A stretch of 64,000 nucleotides of DNA from Nostoc sp. ATCC 53789. GTDB taxonomy: Bacteria > Cyanobacteriota > Cyanobacteriia > Cyanobacteriales > Nostocaceae. Under the pieces are notes generated by a model. That model ran no database searches and was not told the origin of the DNA. It was given only the letters and a program-made list of their open reading frames with translations. Within the stretch, counting starts at the first letter, position 1. The number at the start of each line of letters is the position of its first letter. The DNA lies in NCBI RefSeq assembly GCF_009873495.1, contig NZ_CP046703.1, positions 2,170,001 through 2,234,000 on the forward strand, in the 5' to 3' direction. A program made the position numbers and the translations under genes. Below, piece by piece: positions 52,222 to 58,798 of this stretch.

Positions 52222-53637
52222 ATGTCCAGCAATATAAAATTTGGCACCGATGGATGGCGAGGGATTATTGCCGATGACTTTACTTTCCCCAACGTGCGAA
52301 AAGTAACAAGGGCGATCGCCACTTACTTGGAAACAGCCTACACAAAAAATAGACCTGTACTTATTGCCTACGATACTCGCTTTTTAGCTGACCAGTTTGC
52401 CAAAACTGCGGCCCAAGTACTGGCAGACTTGGGTTGGACTGTGAAAATTACCGTTCGGGATTGCCCCACACCAGTAATTGCCTACAACGCCCGTCATCTA
52501 AATTCCGCAGGGGCGTTAATGTTTACTGCTAGTCATAATCCAGCACCTTACTGTGGAATTAAATATATACCCGATTATGCTGGGCCTGCCACTCCAGAGA
52601 TTACTGATACTATTGTGGCAAATATAGAAAGTGCATCGGATGAGTTACCTGGAAGTAACCCATCAGGTTCAATTTCAATTTTCGATCCGAAACCTGATTA
52701 CCTGCAATTTATCTACACTCTACTTGATATAGAAAAGATCAAAAGGGCTAATTTAAAGGTAAAGTACGATGCTTTGTATTCTACCTCCCGTGGCTATTTA
52801 GATGAAGTTTTGCAGCATAGTGGTGTTCAGTTAGAAAGTTTCCACGATTGGAGGGATGTTTTATTTGGCGGTGGAATGCCAGAACCCAAAGGAGAACAAT
52901 TAGTTGAGTTAGTGGAAGCTGTAGTCCGCGATCAAGCTGATTTGGGCTTGGCGACGGATGGAGATAGCGATCGCTTTGGTATTGTTGATGAACAAGGAAC
53001 TGTCCTCACTCCGAATACTGTGTTGTTAGTTCTAGCACGTCATTTAATTAAAAACAAAGGTAAAACTGGCGCTATCGTTCGTACTGTAGCGACAACCCAC
53101 CTGTTGGATAATTTCGCTGCTAAAAATGGGCTGCAAATTTACGAAACAGCAGTTGGTTTTAAATACATCGGTGAAAAAATGCGGGAAACTGCCGTATTAA
53201 TTGGTGGAGAAGAATCAGGCGGTTTGAGTATTATCGGGCATATTCCCGAAAAAGACGGGATTTTAGCCGATATGCTGGTGGCAGAAGCGATCGCTTATGA
53301 AGGCAAACCTTTAAGTCAGCTGGTTAAAGAAGCGATCGCTGAAGCCGATGGGCCACTTTACAATAACCGCCTAGACTTGCACCTCACAGAGGCGCACAAA
53401 ATCGCCGTCATCAACTCCTTTACTAAAAATCCACCTCCAGAGGTAGCAGGAATTAAAGTCAAGGAAGTCGGGCGTAAAGACGGTATTAAGCTGTATTTAG
53501 AAGAAGGTAGCTGGGTTTTACTGCGTCCTTCCGGTACAGAACCACTGGTGCGCGTCTACCTAGAAACCAACACTCCCGAAAAACTCACCCAAATTGCCCA
53601 AGAGTTAGAGAGTGTTATTGCTAAATTAGAGGGATAA
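52222..53637 (+). CDS. Phosphoglucomutase/phosphomannomutase family protein
   Basis: The 471-residue alpha-D-phosphohexomutase has all four active-site loops: phosphoserine loop MFTASHNPAPYCGIKY, metal loop LATDGDSDRFGIVD, sugar loop GGEESGGLSIIGH and phosphate loop LRPSGTEPLVRVY. It interconverts hexose 1- and 6-phosphates. Whether glucose, mannose or glucosamine is preferred is not clear. It contrasts with the degenerate mutase domain at 22027-24555. Confidence 0.92.
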   Translation: MSSNIKFGTDGWRGIIADDFTFPNVRKVTRAIATYLETAYTKNRPVLIAYDTRFLADQFAKTAAQVLADLGWTVKITVRDCPTPVIAYNARHLNSAGALMFTASHNPAPYCGIKYIPDYAGPATPEITDTIVANIESASDELPGSNPSGSISIFDPKPDYLQFIYTLLDIEKIKRANLKVKYDALYSTSRGYLDEVLQHSGVQLESFHDWRDVLFGGGMPEPKGEQLVELVEAVVRDQADLGLATDGDSDRFGIVDEQGTVLTPNTVLLVLARHLIKNKGKTGAIVRTVATTHLLDNFAAKNGLQIYETAVGFKYIGEKMRETAVLIGGEESGGLSIIGHIPEKDGILADMLVAEAIAYEGKPLSQLVKEAIAEADGPLYNNRLDLHLTEAHKIAVINSFTKNPPPEVAGIKVKEVGRKDGIKLYLEEGSWVLLRPSGTEPLVRVYLETNTPEKLTQIAQELESVIAKLEG

Positions 53638-53723
53638 GAATTAGCAGTGAAAAATTAAGATTTGTAAATTAATAATTCTTAACTCCTATTAACAGTTATC
53701 TCACTCCTAACTTTGCTCAAAGT

Positions 53724-53999
53724 ATGAAAATCGCTCCTTTTTTGACATCTCTAGTTGTCGCAGTTTGGGTAATAGCGATCGCAGTTATTTCAGTTCAAAA
53801 TGCCACACCCGTATCGTTAAAATTCTTAACATTCCAATCGATTCAGATACCACTGGGTTTAGTGTTAGCTTTTAGTGCTTGTTTAGGGTTAATTGGCATG
53901 GCACTGCTGCAACCTCTGTGGGGACTTGCTGGTATTGGACAGCGTAATTCTCGATTAGAAGACGATGCGGAATTTTTTGTTGACGATGAAGACTTTTAA
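53724..53999 (+). CDS. LapA-domain (DUF1049) small membrane protein
   Basis: The 91-residue protein has two hydrophobic helices (LTSLVVAVWVIAIAVISVQ and LGLVLAFSACLGLIGMALLQ) joined by NATPVSLKFLTFQSIQIPLG, the lipopolysaccharide-assembly protein A domain pattern. It has an acidic tail (EDDAEFFVDDEDF). Its function in cyanobacteria is unknown. It lies 86 bp after the phosphoglucomutase gene. Confidence 0.82.
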   Translation: MKIAPFLTSLVVAVWVIAIAVISVQNATPVSLKFLTFQSIQIPLGLVLAFSACLGLIGMALLQPLWGLAGIGQRNSRLEDDAEFFVDDEDF

Positions 54000-54052
54000 G
54001 GTTTGAAAAAAACACATAGAATTACACCAGTTAAGTAATCTTCATCTTGTAG

Positions 54053-54070
54053 TATGCACAAATGTGCATA
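54053..54070. promoter_or_regulatory. Palindromic operator over the brnTA promoter
   Basis: TATGCACA-AA-TGTGCATA is a perfect 8-bp-arm dyad. Its right end shares two bases with a TATAAT (54069-54074), 13 bp before the brnT ATG. BrnA antitoxins are known to repress their own promoter, so this is the likely BrnA/BrnTA site. Confidence 0.6.
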
Positions 54071-54082
54071 TAATAGATTTAG

Positions 54083-54345
54083 ATGGCGTATCAGTGGGAT
54101 AGGGATAAGGCAGCAGCCTTCGCAAACATGGCGTTGATTTTGCTGATGCAGTAACCGTGTTTTCTGACGATTTAGCAATTACCATCACAGATGAACGTTT
54201 TGATGAAGAGAGATTTATCACTATTGGGATAGATGCTTTCAATCGAGTTTTAGTAGTTGTTTATACATGGTGCAATGATGATATTCGATTGATTTCTGCC
54301 CGCCAAGCTACGCGCTATGAACAAAAGCAGTATGAGGAGGGATAA
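54083..54345 (+). pseudogene. brnT: BrnT-family toxin, frameshifted
   Basis: BrnT is a RelE-like ribonuclease toxin. The first frame gives MAYQWDRDKAA and then runs to an early stop. A different frame continues LRKHGVDFADAVTVFSDDLA to ERFITIGIDAFNRVL and RLISARQATRYEQKQYEEG. Together they make an almost complete BrnT of about 87 residues. The junction at about 54113-54118 has lost one base (or four) relative to the family pattern KAAANLRKHG. The toxin should be inactive unless read by frameshifting. Confidence 0.75.
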
Positions 54346-54348
54346 GTG

Positions 54349-54606
54349 ATGGAAGCTGAGTATGATTTTAGCCAGGGTAAGCGGGGAGCGATTGAATCAA
54401 CACCAACAGGCAAAACTAGAATTACAATTCGCCTAGATGACGAAGTACTAGCATGGTTTCGTGACCAAGTTCACGCAGCAGGTGGGGGAAATTACCAAAC
54501 TTTGATTAACGATGCCTTGCGTGAGTACATTCAGCAGCGCCGTGAACCGTTAGAAGAGACATTACGGCGAGTATTGCGAGAGGAACTTGAGCGTATTGGA
54601 AAATGA
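54349..54606 (+). CDS. brnA: BrnA-family antitoxin
   Basis: The 85-residue protein shows the BrnA C-terminal RHH domain KTRITIRLDDEVLAWFRDQV followed by GGGNYQTLINDALREYIQ. It neutralises BrnT and represses the brnTA promoter in characterised systems. A strong ribosome site (GAGGAGG) precedes the ATG at 54349, only 3 bp after the brnT stop. It remains intact although the toxin is broken, as expected if antitoxin loss is harmful but toxin loss is not. Confidence 0.88.
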   Translation: MEAEYDFSQGKRGAIESTPTGKTRITIRLDDEVLAWFRDQVHAAGGGNYQTLINDALREYIQQRREPLEETLRRVLREELERIGK

Positions 54607-54634
54607 GAATATTTTGGCTTGCCTAAGATCGATA

Positions 54635-55084
54635 ATGGTTATGAACGTAACTTATAAAACAGATTTTAATTTGTGGATTGAGCAGACAGCCAAACTATTG
54701 CGATCGCATCGCTGGCATGAAGTTGATGTAGAACATCTGATTGAAGAGGTTGAAGGCTTGGGCAAAAGTGAACGGCGGGCTATTGCCAGTCAACTAACTC
54801 GCTTACTTTTGCATCTGCTCAAGTGGCAATATCAACCTCAGCGTCGCTCAGATAGTTGGCTGGATTCTATCACTGATTCTCGTACCCAAATTGAGTTAGC
54901 TATCGAAGATAGTCCTAGTCTTAAGAGCTATCCTACAGAGCAACTTGAGGAAAGTTATCAAAGGGCACGTCGCCAAGCAACCAAGCAAACAGGGATACTT
55001 TTATCCGTTTTTCCAGAAGAGTGCCCATATTCTTTAGAGTTAGTGTTGGATGAAGACTGGCTACCGGAAGCAAGCGATATTTGA
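54635..55084 (+). CDS. DUF29 family protein
   Basis: The 149-residue protein shows the DUF29 pattern: YKTDFNLWIEQTAKLLRSHR, VDVEHLIEEVEGLGKSERRA, SQLTRLLLHLLKWQYQPQRR and SWLDSITDSRTQIELAIEDS. DUF29 is abundant and multi-copy in cyanobacteria with unknown function, often near toxin-antitoxin genes. The ATG at 54635 or 54641 begins the domain. Confidence 0.88.
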   Translation: MVMNVTYKTDFNLWIEQTAKLLRSHRWHEVDVEHLIEEVEGLGKSERRAIASQLTRLLLHLLKWQYQPQRRSDSWLDSITDSRTQIELAIEDSPSLKSYPTEQLEESYQRARRQATKQTGILLSVFPEECPYSLELVLDEDWLPEASDI

Positions 55085-55130
55085 TAAGTGTAATTGTGAC
55101 TGTGTGGTATGAAGCGCGTTACGCAGCCAC

Positions 55131-55373
55131 TTAATATACATTGGTGAGTCTTGCAAAAGTCGCTTTTACTTCTTCATCATCGGCAAAGTCTCCAGTATTC
55201 GCTTCAGCAATCGCCTTTTGAATTTCCTCGGTTTGCCACTGATACATCTCTATATAGGCGGTAGCCGCCTATATAGAGATGTAGCTGCGATCGCGATTCA
55301 TTCCAGCTGCGATCGCATCAAGTGCAGCTTTGCGATCGCTATCTACCCAAAACATAATATTTTCTTGGCTCAT
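55131..55373 (-). pseudogene. CopG/ParD-like antitoxin with palindrome-caused stop
   Basis: The minus strand encodes MSQENIMFWVDSDRKAALDA, then IAAGMNRDRSYISI, an in-frame TAG, and AATAYIEMYQWQTEEIQKAI, then AEANTGDFADDEEVKATFAR-LTNVY. The 80-codon frame is the right size for an RHH (CopG/ParD-like) antitoxin. In such proteins RDRSY is followed by (I/V)LNEAI-type residues and then AYxE. Six codons in that place have been replaced by half of a perfect palindrome, with no change in length. No toxin partner follows. Confidence 0.75.
55243..55283. repeat. Perfect 41-bp palindrome (19-bp arms, 3-base spacer)
   Basis: TACATCTCTATATAGGCGG (55243-55261), TAG, and CCGCCTATATAGAGATGTA (55265-55283). 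On the minus strand one arm encodes the expected antitoxin residues AYIEMY, and the other arm is its inverted copy and carries the TAG stop. Confidence 0.95.
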
Positions 55374-55543
55374 TATCTTATGAAAGTTGTATTGCAATAC
55401 ATTATTCTATTGCAATATTTTTCATTGTAAACAAAGACATGATAGTTAAAATTTTTCACAGAATCAGTGAAATTCCCCATCCGCCTATGCATTGAGGTAG
55501 TTCATTATGGTGATACCAGTCAAATAGTTTACATATTTAAATT

Positions 55544-56182
55544 ATGTCTTTGAAGTTTGAAGATGAATATGCTTATACATTGGATAATTTAGCGTCAGCA
55601 TTGAAACGTTCATACGAGCAAATAAAACAGATCAGTACATTCTCTAGTGAGTTTGATTATTCACAGGCAATCGCAAAGCGTTTGCGTGCTTTTTATTGTT
55701 CTCAATTAGAAATTAAGGAGTTTCTTAAGAAGGAGGTAGCTCAAGCCGGTTCAGACTTTTTTGTAGAAACAGTACTCTTCTTTCTCAAGTTGTTTAATGA
55801 TTTAGAAAATCTTGGCTTGGAAATCGCTTCAGAACGTCCACTCCAAAGAAAACGTAACACTATACGTCCTGATATTAGTGTCTGGCGTGGCGATGAATTA
55901 CTTGCCATTATTGAATGCAAAACACAACTTGGTTGGCATCGACAAAATTGGGATGAGCATTTTCAATATCGGGAACAGAAATTAAAAGAAGTCTCCGAAG
56001 AGGCAAAGATATTTCTTGTAGTTATGACTAGTTGTAATTGGGGTGGTTTTGGTAATGATTCAAGAGTTGGGGAACAGCTATTTTGTTTACTGAATGAAAA
56101 ATGGCCAACAGACGATTTTCTGACGTTAGATAGTCCTATTGAACAACTCTTTGATAAAGTAAGGGCAATTGCTTGCGTGTAG
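55544..56182 (+). CDS. Hypothetical protein with PD-(D/E)XK-like core
   Basis: The 212-residue protein has an N-terminal helical region (KFEDEYAYTLDNLASALKRS) and a core with IRPDISVWRGDELLAIIECK. The spacing of D (RPDIS) and E-x-K (IECK) matches restriction-endonuclease-like nucleases. QNWDEHFQYREQKLKEVSEE and FLVVMTSCNWGGFGND follow. No specific family is recognised. It may be a restriction or mobile-element nuclease. It lies in the toxin-antitoxin patch. Confidence 0.6.
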   Translation: MSLKFEDEYAYTLDNLASALKRSYEQIKQISTFSSEFDYSQAIAKRLRAFYCSQLEIKEFLKKEVAQAGSDFFVETVLFFLKLFNDLENLGLEIASERPLQRKRNTIRPDISVWRGDELLAIIECKTQLGWHRQNWDEHFQYREQKLKEVSEEAKIFLVVMTSCNWGGFGNDSRVGEQLFCLLNEKWPTDDFLTLDSPIEQLFDKVRAIACV

Positions 56183-56351
56183 ATTAGTAAATTGATTTGA
56201 AGCAATAAAACCCAGCAATTTATGTATCTTTAGCAACTACACTTTGTGCGATCACACCCTGTGGGAGGCTAACATCTCAATGTAATGGACAAGCGATCGC
56301 ACTCGGCTTGACGCTAGAATATTAGTCGCAATCTTGTGGAGATGATTGGTA

Positions 56352-56552
56352 ATGAAAATTAAAGCAGTTATCTGGCAAGAAGACGGTGTGTGGTGTGCTT
56401 CTGTACCTGCCCTACCCGGATGCCACACTTGGGGAGACAGCTATGAACATTTGTTAGAGATGTTGCAAGATGCAATTCAAGGTTGGTTGGAAGTTGCTAG
56501 CGAAAGAGAAGAACTTGACCCGGAGAAACAGTTGGTTGAAATATCGCTATGA
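56352..56552 (+). CDS. hicB: HicB-family antitoxin (short)
   Basis: The 66-residue protein has the HicB N-terminal fold: IKAVIWQEDGVWCASVPALP followed by GCHTWGDSYEHLLEMLQDAI. It lacks a C-terminal DNA-binding domain, as in the short HicB group. Its stop overlaps the start of hicA by 4 bp (ATGA). Antitoxin-first order is common for hicBA in cyanobacteria. Confidence 0.88.
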   Translation: MKIKAVIWQEDGVWCASVPALPGCHTWGDSYEHLLEMLQDAIQGWLEVASEREELDPEKQLVEISL

Positions 56553-56758
56553 AAGCGGTTTCAGGTAAAGGACTTTGTAAAATTTTGGAACGGCAGGGTT
56601 GGGAATTGAAACGGATTACTGGCAGTCATCATATTTACGTAAAAGAAGGTGTTGATGTTATCCTCTCCGTTCCGGTTCATAGTAATCGAGATTTACCGAT
56701 TGGAACTTTGAAAAGCATTATGAAAGATGCTGAACTTACCGAAGAAGATTTGGACTAA
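56549..56758 (+). CDS. hicA: HicA-family mRNA interferase toxin
   Basis: The 69-residue protein has the dsRBD-like HicA fold, KGLCKILERQGWELKRITGS with the catalytic His in GSHHIYVK, and a C-terminal NRDLPIGTLKSIMKDAELT. HicA cleaves mRNA when free of HicB. The frame is intact, so the pair looks functional. Confidence 0.9.
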   Translation: MKAVSGKGLCKILERQGWELKRITGSHHIYVKEGVDVILSVPVHSNRDLPIGTLKSIMKDAELTEEDLD

Positions 56759-56795
56759 AAGCGATCGCAATTATCCAAAGCTCACATAACAGCAG

Positions 56796-57506
56796 CTAAG
56801 TTGAACAGTTTTGGGTTAGTTGTAGTTTCAGGTAATCAATGAAATCCAAAATTTCTACATCAGTGAGTTGTAGACGCGATCGCTTGCCATATCTCTGCTG
56901 CAAATAATCCCTTCCCTGCTCTGGAGTCCAATTTAATTGGGCTAAATATGTGTCACTTTGAGCTATCAAAACTGCATGAATTTCTGATGCCGTTGTATTA
57001 GCAGATATTTGGATTTCATCTTGATGTAAATTTTGAATACAATTAATTTTTAAACTTACTTTTTGTCCTAAAGCTTGCCAGTCAATTTCCCTGTGCCCAT
57101 TCCAACTAACACCTATAGAACGATAAGTAACTGGATTATAAATTGCACAAAATACAATTGTTCTTTCTCCAGGACTGACTGCAATCGTCAATGGATGATG
57201 CAATTGTTCAGAAGTCAAGGCATCAAGTGAAAGCAACAAACTTTTAGAAAAGTAAGATTCACTTCCTGAGCGGATAACATAAGGTTTGTCTGCCAGAATA
57301 TGCAAATCAGTTTTTTCTGCTTCTCCATGTGAAGTTTCCACTTTTTTATTAACTTCTATCCCTGTTATTACCCCAGTCAAGGCTCTCTCATAAATTGGGA
57401 TTTGTCTTGTATCGTCGGATAGCATATACCAGCAGTGATCCGGCTCTTTACTGACAAAAACATATTGAGGTTTTGGGACTGCTCCAAATCCTAATTTAAC
57501 TTCCAT
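56796..57506 (-). CDS. Hypothetical protein, about 236 residues
   Basis: I do not recognise a family. From the ATG at 57506 the product begins MEVKLGFGAVPKPQYVFVSK and contains EPDHCWYMLSDDTRQIPIYE, a beta-rich middle (LHILADKPYVIRSGSESYFS) and a C-terminal acidic helix (LTDVEILDFIDYLKLQL). The pattern is of a soluble, mostly beta protein. An upstream in-frame ATG at 57548 would add 14 residues. It is convergent with hicA, ending 38 bp away. Confidence 0.6.
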   Translation of the reverse strand: MEVKLGFGAVPKPQYVFVSKEPDHCWYMLSDDTRQIPIYERALTGVITGIEVNKKVETSHGEAEKTDLHILADKPYVIRSGSESYFSKSLLLSLDALTSEQLHHPLTIAVSPGERTIVFCAIYNPVTYRSIGVSWNGHREIDWQALGQKVSLKINCIQNLHQDEIQISANTTASEIHAVLIAQSDTYLAQLNWTPEQGRDYLQQRYGKRSRLQLTDVEILDFIDYLKLQLTQNCST

Positions 57507-57654
57507 ATTTTGACGAAGGTTTTGATAAATATATTTATTTAGCAACAAGTCATTACGATTTGTACCGTTAAGCTATTAGTTGCTTATAGATATAATTCCC
57601 TACCCAGGAAGCTAATTAACATTAAAGCAGCGAAAACTACGAAATTTGGTGAAT

Positions 57655-58392
57655 CTACGACAAACTTTCTGGATCAACACCAAGCGCATTCAACCTTTCA
57701 ATTAACATTTTCACTTTTTGTTCTGCTTCCACTCGTCGCTCTTCTTCAAAAGCTGCGCGTTCTTCCGCTTCTCTAATGCGTTCTTCTGGTGTCAGCAATT
57801 TTTGCCCTTCTTCGTCATACCAATACAACCATTCCCGGACTATACCTTGATAAATTCCCCGTTCTCGCCCAATTCCTAAACCAATTTCTGGTAGCCAAAC
57901 GGGATTTCCTGACATTAAGATATATTCCCCATCAACTAGGTGATACACCTCCAAAGGTGTCTTTTTCCGGCGAAGGGGACTATACACAACATAGTACAAA
58001 ATTCCTAATTCTTTGGCATAGAGTTCTTTCTTGCTGCTATGTTCTTCCCGATATATTTGAGAAACAACTTCTAGTGCTAAAATTGGCAGCTTTTTTTCTT
58101 CCCACAGCACATAACTTAGGCGTAAATCCTCATCAATTACACGTTTAACTCCTAAGCTGAGAAACCCATCAGGGACAATGGCTGGTTTGTCTGGGTGATA
58201 ATAAATACCCATATCAACGCCAAAAAACCAATCCCAACGATCGCACCAAACTAAAGCCAGTGTCGTTTTCAGCAAGCTGGGAATTAAATTTTGGACTTCA
58301 TTATCCACAGGGGTATCATTTGAGTCGGGTAGCTCTTCGGAAGATGGCAAACAATGTAGCGGATTGTAGTTTAACATGAGCGGTTTTGCCAA
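57655..58392 (-). CDS. Uma2-family (DUF820) putative endonuclease
   Basis: The 245-residue protein has the Uma2 PD-(D/E)XK pattern: PAIVPDGFLSLGVKR, LALEVVSQIYREEHSSKKEL, YAKELGILYYVVYSP and LEVYHLVDGEYILM. A coiled, charged C-terminal tail follows (EERIREAEERAAFEEERRVE). Uma2 genes are multi-copy in cyanobacteria and possibly mobile; activity is untested. The ATG at 58392 or 58377 is possible. Confidence 0.87.
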   Translation of the reverse strand: MAKPLMLNYNPLHCLPSSEELPDSNDTPVDNEVQNLIPSLLKTTLALVWCDRWDWFFGVDMGIYYHPDKPAIVPDGFLSLGVKRVIDEDLRLSYVLWEEKKLPILALEVVSQIYREEHSSKKELYAKELGILYYVVYSPLRRKKTPLEVYHLVDGEYILMSGNPVWLPEIGLGIGRERGIYQGIVREWLYWYDEEGQKLLTPEERIREAEERAAFEEERRVEAEQKVKMLIERLNALGVDPESLS

Positions 58393-58798
58393 ATCTGATT
58401 CTAGATAGATTGTACGTAATCTATTGATGTGCGATCGCAGTGCCAGAATAAAGAACCATTTTTAGCGATGCCGAATAGTCTGTCGTAGCCATAGCTTCTC
58501 ATTATTTTCAGTATTGAAAAGCAATTGCAAGTGTAATTTTCTAATTAGGTAATTTTTCGGTACTGACTATGAGAGTATCTAACCCACAATAGCAAAAAAG
58601 GGTGGAATATTGTTCAACTAGAACATTCCAGAAGTCGCAGAGTATTCAATTTCATGGTGAATTTGGTAGCTGGGCTGATTAGCTATACCTACCAAGAGAA
58701 AAAGGCTTTTCTCAACCTTGACTCCGAAAAAATGGCGTAGCTGGAACTTAGCTGATTTTTAGCCCGATTTTTTTCTGAATCGTACTTAAGTATCAGAT
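58393..58798. other. Intergenic region without recognised feature
   Basis: About 400 bp upstream of the membrane kinase gene, and divergent from the Uma2 gene. No ORF, RNA or strong repeat is seen. It probably carries both promoters. Confidence 0.4.

Noticed and set aside
55085..55130. Toxin gene partner for the CopG-like antitoxin
   Set aside because: Only about 46 bp separate its stop from the convergent DUF29 gene, and no RelE/ParE-like frame is present.
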